From the NCBI GenBank assembly GCA_964607165.1, contig CAZSIT010000007.1, positions 37,305-101,304 of the forward strand: a stretch of DNA of 64,000 bases, in the 5' to 3' direction. This DNA is from DSPP01 sp964607165. Its GTDB lineage: Bacteria; Zixibacteria; MSB-5A5; DSPP01. The notes under the pieces are model-generated. The model did no database searches and was not told the origin of the DNA. It saw only the letters and a program-made list of their open reading frames with translations. The position numbers and the translations under genes were made by a program. Below, piece after piece: positions 1 through 7,277 of the stretch. How positions within the stretch are numbered: the first letter of the stretch is position 1; every line of letters begins with the position of its first letter.

Positions 1-1
1 C

Positions 2-1834
2 GCCCCGCCATTCGGCCCAGAGGGCCTCAGGCCCGATGGGAGCGGAGTCGAGGGGGAGCAGCTTCCATCAATTTTTGAAACTCATCACGACTTGCCGAAA
101 ATTTCCAAGGCTCTTTTGGTGCCGCTCTTTGAGGATAAAAAAGCAATCGGCGCACTTTTCTTTGGGTTCGAGGAGGACTTTCGAGCGGGAGATTATGAAT
201 TAGCGCATATCGCCGGCCTGGCCGGTGTTGCCGCGCTTGTTTTGTCGCGGCCGGCCGGGGCGGCGCCGGCGGAAAATTGGGTGGGGGCGTTGCAAACTTT
301 GTCGGCGGTCAAAAGCGAAGACCAACTGCGTTCCTTTTTGGATTTTGCGCTGGCAACCTTTTTTCAGTTTGAGACCGGATTTCTGTTTCGAGTCGAAGAT
401 GAAAGCTTGCGGCTTTTGAAAAATTGGGGGTCGGTTGCGTTAAGTCCGTTCGAGCTTAGTTTAAAAGAAGGAGTTTGGGGGAAGATTGCCGCCCAAAGAA
501 CTCCGCTTTTACTCTCGGCTGAACAGGCAAAAGAATTGATGCAGATGCTCCCTCGAACAGCGGCAGAGCAAATTTTGAGAGCAACCAATGGGGTTGGTTT
601 TCCGATTTCGCAGATGGCGGTGCCGCTTTCCGGTCGCGATTCGCTCTGGGGAGTTTTGAGTTTGGAACGGTATCGCAATTCATTCACGGCGGCGGAGTTT
701 GAAAAACTGGGAGCTCTGGCGGAGTTGGTTTCGCTAAAGCTCGTAGCTTTGGAAGGAGTGGGAGTTACCGATGGTTCGGCGAAGCTCACCATAAAAGGGG
801 TGGAAGTCGGCAACGAACTGAACAACGACTTGACCGCGATTCTGGGAAATTTGGAACTGGTTTCGAGCGAGTTACCGGAAGGGTCGCCTTTGCGGAATAA
901 GTTGGAGAATTTGGGGGAGCTGGCGCAGCGGGCAGGCGATAAGGTTGGGCGGTTAACGCGCAGTCTGGCGACGCTTTCCGGCGAAAAGGATATCAATCGA
1001 TTGATTGGCGAAGTGGCGAAAGAAGAAAATAATTTGGAAGTGGACTTATCACCCCTGCCGGAAGTGCGCATCGACTCGTTTAGCTTAAAGACCTTTTTAC
1101 ATGAAGTGATTCAAGAGCTAAACGAGAAGGGCGAAGGCGGCGCTTTAACTTTGAAGACGGATACGGATAATCAATATGTCTATATCCGTCTGCTTTCGCG
1201 CAAAGGAGAAGAGCGGCGAATCGAAGCAGTGGCCGGGGCAGAGCCGGAGCTTGCAAAGGCCCTGCACGGGCAGGCATTCGGGCAGATGTTCCGTTCCGAT
1301 TTTTCGCGCCTCGAAGAAAGTTTGTCCCCTTCCGATTTAAGCTGGATTACCCAAGCGGGCGGGCAGGTGAGTTTGGTGGAAGACCAACAGAAGGGGCGCT
1401 CTTTGACTTTGCGTTTTCCGATTTCCTCAACTTTGTCGGGGTCGAAAAAGGGACGGAAAAAAAGTTTGAAAATTTTGGCCATCGATGACCAGGCGATAAT
1501 CCGCGACCTGTTGGTCAATATGTTCGGCTCCGCCGGGCACGAGGTGACCACCGCCGAGCGGGGGGAAGAAGGCATCGCCAAGTTCAAAATTCAGCGCTTT
1601 GATTTAGTCGTCACCGATTTATCTATGCCCGATCTCTCCGGCTGGGAGGTGGCGCGGGAAGTCAAAAAAATGCGCCCGGAGGTGCCGGTCATCCTCATCA
1701 CCGGCTGGGGGCAGAATCTGGATGACGAAAAGCTGAAAGAGGCCGGGGTGGACCGGGTGGTCACCAAGCCCTTCCGCATCGAGCAGCTGATGAAAACGGT
1801 GGAGGAGCTGGTGGTGAAAACCGTTGTCCGTTAG
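2..1834 (+). CDS. GAF / degenerate histidine kinase / receiver hybrid protein (5' end outside window)
   Basis: The frame is open from the left edge, so the N-terminus is missing. The visible part starts in the end of a GAF domain (LLVPLFEDKKAIGALFFGF, about bases 110-180) followed by a second GAF domain (about 300-750). A dimerisation-like helix follows, where the usual HExxN motif reads NELNN: the phospho-acceptor His is Asn (codon 812-814). The next segment resembles a decayed ATPase domain without clear N, G1 or G2 boxes. The C-terminus (about 1465-1830) is a complete receiver domain with IDD, the phospho-Asp in VVTDLSMP and the Lys in VTKPF. I infer a phosphorylation-receiving scaffold that cannot autophosphorylate by the normal route. 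A 20-bp dispersed repeat (36-55) lies inside the partial GAF domain. Confidence 0.8.
   Translation, partial: APPFGPEGLRPDGSGVEGEQLPSIFETHHDLPKISKALLVPLFEDKKAIGALFFGFEEDFRAGDYELAHIAGLAGVAALVLSRPAGAAPAENWVGALQTLSAVKSEDQLRSFLDFALATFFQFETGFLFRVEDESLRLLKNWGSVALSPFELSLKEGVWGKIAAQRTPLLLSAEQAKELMQMLPRTAAEQILRATNGVGFPISQMAVPLSGRDSLWGVLSLERYRNSFTAAEFEKLGALAELVSLKLVALEGVGVTDGSAKLTIKGVEVGNELNNDLTAILGNLELVSSELPEGSPLRNKLENLGELAQRAGDKVGRLTRSLATLSGEKDINRLIGEVAKEENNLEVDLSPLPEVRIDSFSLKTFLHEVIQELNEKGEGGALTLKTDTDNQYVYIRLLSRKGEERRIEAVAGAEPELAKALHGQAFGQMFRSDFSRLEESLSPSDLSWITQAGGQVSLVEDQQKGRSLTLRFPISSTLSGSKKGRKKSLKILAIDDQAIIRDLLVNMFGSAGHEVTTAERGEEGIAKFKIQRFDLVVTDLSMPDLSGWEVAREVKKMRPEVPVILITGWGQNLDDEKLKEAGVDRVVTKPFRIEQLMKTVEELVVKTVVR
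36..55. repeat. Copy of the 20-bp GAGCG-AG-CGA repeat inside a coding region
   Basis: GAGCGGAGTCGAGGGG matches the 3' part of the element with consensus CCCYGAGCGNAGYCGARGGG that recurs at 2067, 2736, 5860, 52126, 61112 and 62860. Here it is translated within the first GAF domain. The 5' part (ATGG) is diverged. Confidence 0.5.
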
Positions 1835-1859
1835 GTTCTTTAGTTATCAAAAAAGTTTT

Positions 1860-1949
1860 GTGGCGCAGGATAAAGTCCGCTTTTGGCGGACGTATCCTGC
1901 GTTTTGTTTGCGCGGGAACGCAGGTTGAATAATGCTCAACCTGCGCCAC
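1860..1949. repeat. Palindromic intergenic repeat bounded by GTGGCGCAGG / CCTGCGCCAC
   Basis: Inverted termini GTGGCGCAGG (1860-1869) and CCTGCGCCAC (1940-1949) enclose two hairpins, one with the arms GCAGGATA/TATCCTGC and one with GCAGGTTGA/TCAACCTGC. Related elements lie at 13337-13380 and 40846-40964. No gene is visible inside it. Confidence 0.7.
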
Positions 1950-1956
1950 GGAAAAC

Positions 1957-2011
1957 TTGAGCAGTTGATGAAAACGGTGGAGGAGCTGATTTCCAAACCT
2001 GCCGTCCGATA
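1957..2011 (+). repeat. Duplicated 3' tail of the upstream GAF/receiver gene
   Basis: This segment reads LEQLMKTVEELISKPAVR followed by a stop. It closely matches the end of the upstream gene, IEQLMKTVEELVVKTVVR plus stop (about 1780-1834). The two copies flank the palindromic repeat at 1860-1949. It is a gene-end duplication or a scar of insertion or conversion and has no start codon of its own. Confidence 0.65.
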
Positions 2012-2066
2012 ACTTGAATTTTTTTTGAGTTTGCAGGTGTGGGGTATTGGGGGAGTGGTGGTTCGA

Positions 2067-2091
2067 CCCTTCGACTATGCTCAGGGCAGGC
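2067..2091. repeat. Dispersed repeat CCCTTCGACTATGCTCAGGG plus GCAGGC
   Basis: This is the reverse complement of the 20-bp element CCCTGAGCRNAGTCGAAGGG. It is followed by GCAGGCAAG, as in the copy at 2736-2760. Confidence 0.7.
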
Positions 2092-2238
2092 AAGCTCACC
2101 ATAAAGCAACTGCGGCTTTACAAAAAACGAGGGGATTTGGTTGGGATTTTGAAAAAATAGACAAAAAAATCTCCTTGCTTGTTTCCGGGTGCAAAATCGA
2201 AACGATTTTGCAGGGGAAATTGTTCGCCTCACCCCTTG

Positions 2239-2263
2239 CCCCTCTCCATACAATGGAGAGGGG
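2239..2263. repeat. Palindrome CCCCTCTCCAT-3-ATGGAGAGGGG
   Basis: Perfect 11-bp arms around a 3-nt loop. The same palindrome recurs at 2790-2813 and, inside the signal-peptide coding region of an FG-GAP gene, at 26773-26795. Confidence 0.75.
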
Positions 2264-2279
2264 AAAATCGAAGGAGAGG

Positions 2280-2306
2280 GGGGCAGGCACGGGGGCCTGC
2301 CCCTAC
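2280..2306 (-). repeat. GTAG-footed REP-like palindrome
   Basis: On the minus strand it reads GTAG followed by the arms GGGCAGGC/GCCTGCCC. It belongs to the family of palindromes with a 5' GTAG foot seen at 7189, 8489, 10981, 36625 and 51458. Confidence 0.6.
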
Positions 2307-2462
2307 GACCTCACCTTTTGTTTCAGAGGTTTGTGTGTGCGGGATTGAAGCGGCACGGAAAAAAAGATGGGAAGTGTTCACCATCCCGCCTCCCTCTTTA
2401 GAGAACCTTTCGTCCTCCGGCTTTATTGGCGCATAGCCGGGGGAGGCGTTTGTTGCGCCTGA

Positions 2463-2491
2463 CCCGTCCGCCATAGGCGGGCGGGCTTTTT
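2463..2491 (+). terminator. Terminator-like hairpin with T-run
   Basis: CCCGTCCGCC, a 3-nt loop and GGCGGGCGGG (one G-T pair) are followed by CTTTTT. No gene lies directly upstream, so it may be a repeat rather than a working terminator. Confidence 0.4.
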
Positions 2492-2700
2492 GACCGCACT
2501 TACCCCTTCCCAAACTCAGGGATAAGGGCGGTCTTTGGTTTGGGGAACATGCTGCTTTTTTAACCCGGAAGGGTGAAGGCGTCGACTTCCGGCACCCTCT
2601 TTGGGCTAATCCCGCTACACACATCCCTCTACTAGTAGCGGGCGACTGTTTTTTTGCTCAATTTTTGTTTGGAATTTGCGATTTGACCTAACCCCCTAAC

Positions 2701-2723
2701 CCCCTTCCCGGTACGGGAAGGGG
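2701..2723. repeat. Perfect hairpin CCCCTTCCCG-3-CGGGAAGGGG
   Basis: 10-bp perfect arms with a GTA loop inside the repeat-dense region 1835-2885. I see no protein gene in that 1-kb stretch, only this and the other palindromes listed. Confidence 0.5.
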
Positions 2724-2735
2724 GGAGGGCGAACA

Positions 2736-2760
2736 CCCTTCGACTACGCTCAGGGCAGGC
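2736..2760. repeat. Dispersed repeat CCCTTCGACTACGCTCAGGG plus GCAGGC
   Basis: Second intergenic copy of the 20-bp element in the same orientation as the one at 2067, again followed by GCAGGCAAG. Confidence 0.7.
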
Positions 2761-2789
2761 AAGGTTCGCCCCTACGGCCTCACCCCTGG

Positions 2790-2813
2790 CCCCTCTCCAT
2801 AAATGGAGAGGGG
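2790..2813. repeat. Palindrome CCCCTCTCCAT-2-ATGGAGAGGGG
   Basis: Second copy of the 11-bp-arm palindrome. Both intergenic copies follow CTCACCCCT. Confidence 0.75.
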
Positions 2814-2885
2814 AAGGCGAACACGGATTCGTCTGCGGTCGCTGCAGGCCGACCCATTCGGTGAAAAAGTTGTAGACGAAAAAAG

Positions 2886-2914
2886 TTGGCACCCTTATCT
2901 TACTGTTGTAAGTT
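2886..2914 (+). promoter_or_regulatory. Candidate promoter TTGGCA-N17-TAAGTT
   Basis: TTGGCA (2886-2891) is 17 nt from TAAGTT (2909-2914), about 90 nt before the Cys-rich gene at 3001. It overlaps a small hairpin CTTAC/GTAAG. Weak match. Confidence 0.3.
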
Positions 2915-3000
2915 AGAGTTGATATGGAGGACAAATGGCAGCGCCTTGGACGGCCGTATAAATCGGAAGGTCCCGCGCGGGCTGAAGGGAGGTATTAAAA

Positions 3001-3609
3001 ATGGCCGTGTTAGAGGCAAGGAAAAAAAGACGAACCGAGAGCGAGTACGCTGGAAAGAAACATGCCCAGGCGAGCAAGAAAGCTGCGGATACGAAGAGTG
3101 TGAATATGCAGATCAATGATGAGAGCCTTTCCTTCGACGGCAGCCTTTCAATAGAAACACATGCAGGACTAGCGAGCGAGTTGTTGATCAACCTGGGGCG
3201 AGCGCTGACAGCTGCGGGGTCGCTAATCGCGGCCCAGCAAGATACATATAAGTGTGGCATCGAACACAAATGGCGTGGAATTATAACAAAGGGCGGTAAA
3301 GAACATGGCCTTCAACCCCCCCCGATAGATACAACGCTTAAAGTTGATGAGAAGTATGTGAGCCTTGACCCGGACGACCCTACACTGACCTACGCTGACA
3401 ACGGTGGGTGTTTGGAAGTGAAACGAACGGTAACTGAAAAGGGTATCACTGGCACCTTTTTCGACCTATATTGTTGTAAGAGTGTTAATTGTAAGAAACC
3501 ATGCAAGCCAAGCGTGACATGGGATAAAAAGAAACAGAAGAACAAGGATACCGGGAAAGAGGAGAAGATTATTGTGGGTGCTACTCTAAAGTGTGAGTGC
3601 CCGCCCTAA
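3001..3609 (+). CDS. Uncharacterised Cys-rich protein, 202 aa
   Basis: I do not recognise a family. The ATG follows a strong ribosome site (GGGAGG, 7 nt upstream). The first 35 residues are Lys/Arg-rich and hydrophilic, so no signal peptide is evident. Residues 40-80 are a predicted amphipathic stretch (ELLINLGRALTAAGSLIAAQ). The C-terminal half carries clustered Cys (LYCCKSVNCKKPCKPS near 155-170, then KCECPP at the end), which suggests a metal-binding or disulfide-knit module. It is preceded by repeat-filled DNA and followed by a convergent DUF262 gene, in a stretch that looks more AT-rich than the metabolic genes. It may be horizontally acquired. Function unknown. Confidence 0.65.
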   Translation: MAVLEARKKRRTESEYAGKKHAQASKKAADTKSVNMQINDESLSFDGSLSIETHAGLASELLINLGRALTAAGSLIAAQQDTYKCGIEHKWRGIITKGGKEHGLQPPPIDTTLKVDEKYVSLDPDDPTLTYADNGGCLEVKRTVTEKGITGTFFDLYCCKSVNCKKPCKPSVTWDKKKQKNKDTGKEEKIIVGATLKCECPP

Positions 3610-3777
3610 GAATGATGAGAGGTTTTCCGTTCCGTCGTCGTCGACCGCTGAGCCGCAGGTCATTCTGCGGGGGGATGCCTGTTCGTAGGTACTCCGTCTA
3701 TTGGGTGGAAACGTATGAGTAAAGGTAATTATTTTGTTGAGTTCTTAATTATATTGAAAAAATAGTTGCCGAAATAA

Positions 3778-5448
3778 TTAATCAAATTGCCATATTGAAA
3801 GAGCAATCCTCGAAAATTCCTCTTGCCTTCTAGCAATGGTATCTTCAGTCCATTCATTATGAGCCGCAACTTCTCTCGTAATATGAAAATCCGAGTCTTG
3901 ATAGAGGGGCCTTTTTATCCTAAAATCGGCATTTTTGATGTTTGTATTCAAGCGTCGAGAAAAAAGAGTAAGATTCCCGATTCGATCCACGATAGAATTG
4001 TGGTTTGGCAATCTTGCTCCTGACGGGTTCTCGGGATATATGTGCTCCAGATTAACTCGAGCAATGCTTGCAACTTGCAGTTCTCCAGTTAAGCGCTTTG
4101 AATACTCAATTTGCATCAAGATATAGCGAGCAGCAGAAGATTTGGTTATCTCAGCTACTTTGAACCGATCTTGAAACTGTGAATCGTTCGGAGCAAAATC
4201 CTTTATTTTCCTTCGTGCTTGGGTGAAGTCGGCATGAGTTCTCAATTCCCGTGCCAGCGAAAACAAGAAGCTTTCGAGTCGATTGTTTTCTAAACCCCCA
4301 ACTGTGTTGTGTCGAATCTGTAGAGTTACTAAATCCTTGACCAGAGCTCTTTTTTGCTCAAGGTTACCGATTGCATAAGTACTCAGAATTACCGGTAGGG
4401 TAGCTTTTGCGCCTAATAACGAATTACCTTCTAATAGTGCTTTCAGGATAGTATCTTCTTCTTCCGCTGTTACAATCTTCTCGTAGACAAGAGCTTCTCC
4501 CTGAAGGTCGCCGGAAAGCGTCAAGGAATCGGCATTTTTATCAAGAATATTTGTTTTTATTTCTCTGTAGAGGGATCTTGCCTTCACATCACCTTCTCGA
4601 GACAACCAATAGTGTCTCAAAAAATCTTCTACACCCGCCTTTTCTTCGATTTGAAGGATTTCGCGCCAATAGTCGACTATCCCTTCTCTCTGAGCTGGCA
4701 GTGCTCGCGATAAAAGGAAATTTCTCAGAAGGTCGGGTGCGGATAGGCCGATTCCTCGGTCATTTAAGGTCTCAAAAACCAATGACGCGTTGTCTTCTGT
4801 TTCAGAATCAACAAAAACTAGAGATAAATGATTCACAACAATTTCCTCAATTCTGATCATCCATTGTAAGAACCCGGCTGTATTTTGACCGAACTCGTTT
4901 TTCATTCTACCAAACTGCTCTAGAAAGTAGTTTCGAGCTTTTCTTATGAGTTTATGTGAAGCTTGCTCCGGTTCGGGCGGTATATACCCATCGCTGTTCC
5001 GTAATTCTTGAATCTCCCTTCTGAAGAACTCCCTGTCGTATTGGTTCATTGTCAAGTGATACGTGTATGCCCGACGAAAATCATTAAAACCAGCGATGTA
5101 ATTCTCTTGAGTTCTCGTGGCGGCATCGCTGTTCCCATGCTCTCTAAGAGAATCGCGAATTACGGAAAGTAAAATTGTGCTGGTGGCTAATCGCTGCTGC
5201 CCATCAAGAATCTTTCTTGGTGATCCAGAGCGAGGGGTTACGAGTACTACCGGTCCTATGAAATATTCTTGCTCTCTGAAGGTGTTTTCAGGATATCGTC
5301 GAGAAAATGACAGAATATCCTGCCAAAAAGTTTCAACGAAAGGAAGCTCCCAAGAGAAATTCCGCTGGAAATCGGGAACTTCCATTTGATCCCGAAGCAG
5401 TTCTCCGAGAAGTTTTTTGTTGCTCCAGTAAAGGGTAGGCATACGCAT
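3778..5448 (-). CDS. DUF262 / DUF1524 (GmrSD-like) protein
   Basis: A 556-aa protein. The N-terminal DUF262 domain has VPDFQRNFSW (about 24-33) and the signature ILDGQQRLATS (80-90), in which DGQQR is the nucleotide-handling motif of the ParB/Srx-like fold. The C-terminus has the DUF1524 HNH-type motif LEHIYPENPS followed by RIGNLTLFSRRLN, giving the His and Asn of a beta-beta-alpha metal nuclease. Single-chain fusions of these domains are known as GmrSD-type, type IV restriction-like enzymes acting on modified phage DNA. Other members have different or unknown roles. It stands alone on the minus strand, convergent with the Cys-rich gene at 3001, with AT-rich flanks. I call it a probable defence gene. 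The target is unknown. Confidence 0.85.
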   Translation of the reverse strand: MRMPTLYWSNKKLLGELLRDQMEVPDFQRNFSWELPFVETFWQDILSFSRRYPENTFREQEYFIGPVVLVTPRSGSPRKILDGQQRLATSTILLSVIRDSLREHGNSDAATRTQENYIAGFNDFRRAYTYHLTMNQYDREFFRREIQELRNSDGYIPPEPEQASHKLIRKARNYFLEQFGRMKNEFGQNTAGFLQWMIRIEEIVVNHLSLVFVDSETEDNASLVFETLNDRGIGLSAPDLLRNFLLSRALPAQREGIVDYWREILQIEEKAGVEDFLRHYWLSREGDVKARSLYREIKTNILDKNADSLTLSGDLQGEALVYEKIVTAEEEDTILKALLEGNSLLGAKATLPVILSTYAIGNLEQKRALVKDLVTLQIRHNTVGGLENNRLESFLFSLARELRTHADFTQARRKIKDFAPNDSQFQDRFKVAEITKSSAARYILMQIEYSKRLTGELQVASIARVNLEHIYPENPSGARLPNHNSIVDRIGNLTLFSRRLNTNIKNADFRIKRPLYQDSDFHITREVAAHNEWTEDTIARRQEEFSRIALSIWQFD

Positions 5449-5526
5449 AATTTAATGAAAGATCAGTGTTGTTACAAGCAGCAGTGGGCCAAGGTTCGCT
5501 GCAACACTGCGCTGATTGGAAAAGAA

Positions 5527-7113
5527 TCATCCCGGCCTAACTCCCAAATCCTTCATCACCCGCATTGCGGCATTATGGCCGGCGGAGCCAATCACCGAGC
5601 CGGCCGGGTGACACCCGGCGCTGCAGGAATAAAGCCCGGCGATGGGCGTGGCATAGGGCATTCTTTGGTCAAAACCGAAGGTGTTATCCACATGATGGAT
5701 ATGCCCGTAAGTGATGCCAAAATGGGATTCGATTTTCTTGGGCGTCAGGGTGAAAACATCCACCACGCTGTTTTTAAATCCCGGCGCAAAGCGCTCGGCA
5801 ATGTCCAAAAGGTGCGCCACATAGCGGTTTTCCTCTTCGTCCCAGCTTTTGTTTTTGAGCCCCTCGGCTGCGCTCGGGGTTTTCAATTCGTACGGCACCC
5901 ACTGCACAAAAAAAGCGGAGTTGTGCCGTCCCTCTTTATCCTGCAGGGAGGGATCGGCGGAGGTATGAATGTACCACTCGATGGTCGGGAAGTCGGCCAG
6001 CTCACCGGCTTGCACTTTTTCAAACCCGTTGCGAATCTGACGGATCACGTCCGGCCCATCCGGCAAAAGATGGATGGTGGCGTTATGCTGGCCGCGGGCT
6101 TCCGGCAGGCAGGTAAAGACCGGCAGCCGGTCCAGAGCCAGATTCACTTTCAAGGTGGTTCCGGTGCGCTTAAAGTTGTCCAGCTTCGCGTTGAACGCCT
6201 CTGGAAACTTATCGCGGCCGACCAGCGCGCGCATACGGAACGGGTCAGCATTGCTGATTATGACTTTGGCCTCCAGCTCGCGGCTATCTTCCAAGACCAC
6301 GCCGGTCGCCTCTCCATTGCGGGTGGCAATCTGCCGCACGCCCGCTTCGGTCAAAATATTGGCACCGGCGTCCTCGGCCAGCCGGGCGAGTTCCTGCGTG
6401 AGGCTCCCCATTCCCCCCTGCGCAATCATCCAGGTGCCCTCGGCTTTGGGAAGGCGGCACATATTGTGGACGAGAAAATTCATCCCCGTGCCGGGCGTGC
6501 CGAAGCTTGCCGACAATCCGGAGAAGCCGTCGGTGACGGCGTACATCGCGACGAGCAATTCGCTTTCAAATCCAAACCGGGCCAAATACTCTTCCACCGG
6601 CTGCGTCACCAGATTGATAAAGGTTTCCCTCAAGGCCGGGCGGATATATTTTTCCGCCGTCTCGGGGAGGGTTAGCGGCTCTTCCAGCCAGCTGGGAGCC
6701 ACATCGTCACGAATTTGTGAGATTTCCTGCGCCAGCGCCTCGTTCGCTTTCCAATCCTTTTCCGAGAAGAAATTTTCAAACTGACGGTGCATTGAGCCGG
6801 CATCGGAACCGAACAAAAGGTAGCGGCGGCCGGTGGTCGGCAAAAAATAGTGCGGATCCCGGCGGATCAATTTGAAATTTGCCCCCAGCTTGGCGATGAG
6901 CTCCGGCGGCATAACTCCCAAAAGATAGGCGCCGGTCGAGGATCCCAAGTTAGGGGCCTTGGCAAAAGGGTACTCGGTTTTGGCGGCGCCGCCGACAGTC
7001 GCTTTCTCTTCCAAAACGGTCACCGCGAGCCCCTGCCGGGCCAAAAGGATGGCGGCGACCAAGCCGTTGTGCCCCGCGCCAACGATGATAATGTCCGTTG
7101 CAGTTTTATTCAT
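5527..7113 (-). CDS. Phytoene-dehydrogenase-like FAD-dependent oxidoreductase
   Basis: A 528-aa protein of the CrtI/PYROXD2 type. The N-terminal dinucleotide-binding motif is IIVGAGHNGLVAAILLARQG (residues 9-28) followed by the VLEEKATVGGAA strand. The C-terminal FAD motif is LYSCSAGCHPAGSVIGSAGH. The family desaturates or isomerises isoprenoid- or retinoid-like substrates, and the substrate cannot be read here. No carotenoid genes are nearby, so it need not be a phytoene enzyme. A copy of the 20-bp dispersed repeat (5860-5879) lies in frame and encodes part of a hydrophilic linker (TPSAAEGLKNKS). The ribosome site is weak. It is divergent from aroC. Confidence 0.85.
   Translation of the reverse strand: MNKTATDIIIVGAGHNGLVAAILLARQGLAVTVLEEKATVGGAAKTEYPFAKAPNLGSSTGAYLLGVMPPELIAKLGANFKLIRRDPHYFLPTTGRRYLLFGSDAGSMHRQFENFFSEKDWKANEALAQEISQIRDDVAPSWLEEPLTLPETAEKYIRPALRETFINLVTQPVEEYLARFGFESELLVAMYAVTDGFSGLSASFGTPGTGMNFLVHNMCRLPKAEGTWMIAQGGMGSLTQELARLAEDAGANILTEAGVRQIATRNGEATGVVLEDSRELEAKVIISNADPFRMRALVGRDKFPEAFNAKLDNFKRTGTTLKVNLALDRLPVFTCLPEARGQHNATIHLLPDGPDVIRQIRNGFEKVQAGELADFPTIEWYIHTSADPSLQDKEGRHNSAFFVQWVPYELKTPSAAEGLKNKSWDEEENRYVAHLLDIAERFAPGFKNSVVDVFTLTPKKIESHFGITYGHIHHVDNTFGFDQRMPYATPIAGLYSCSAGCHPAGSVIGSAGHNAAMRVMKDLGVRPG
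5860..5879 (-). repeat. 20-bp dispersed repeat within the oxidoreductase gene
   Basis: On the coding strand it reads CCCCGAGCGCAGCCGAGGGG, preceded by TTGAAAA. The copies at 52126 and 61112 have the same prefix. Here it is translated as PSAAEG. Confidence 0.75.
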
Positions 7114-7188
7114 AGACAGGTTTTCAGTTTATCTGCTTCGTTCGGTGTTGTCAAGATTGGGGCTTAGATTTAAGAAAAGAGTTCTTGT

Positions 7189-7210
7189 CCGACACTGAAG
7201 TGTCGGCTAC
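7189..7210 (-). repeat. GTAG-footed REP-like palindrome (CCGACACT core)
   Basis: On the minus strand it reads GTAG then CCGACACTTCAGTGTCGG. The same core, with one base changed in the loop, occurs at 10981-11002. Confidence 0.7.
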
Positions 7211-7240
7211 CATTGATGAGAAGTGCTGTCCAAGAAAAGG

Positions 7241-7269
7241 TTGGCGCTGGGGGCGGATTTATATAAATT
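7241..7269 (+). promoter_or_regulatory. Candidate aroC promoter TTGGCG-N17-TAAATT
   Basis: TTGGCG (7241-7246) and TAAATT (7264-7269) are 17 nt apart, with the aroC ATG 9 nt after the -10. A TATAAA at 7262 overlaps. There is no Shine-Dalgarno before the ATG, so a leaderless or nearly leaderless mRNA is possible. Moderate match only. Confidence 0.35.
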
Positions 7270-7277
7270 TGCCAACT

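Noticed and set aside
2589..2604. Sigma-54-like match CGGCAC-CCTCT-TTGG
   Set aside because: It lacks the GC of the -12 element and sits in repeat DNA with no gene directly downstream.
2025..2934. Several overlapping frames of 60-130 codons on both strands in the repeat region
   Set aside because: They consist of translated palindromes (for example RPFDYAQGRQAHH) and lack ribosome sites. I treat the region as non-coding.
5386..6784. Two long plus-strand frames opposite the oxidoreductase (5386-6675 and 6074-6784)
   Set aside because: The minus-strand frame has clear FAD motifs along its whole length, while these products look like no protein family.
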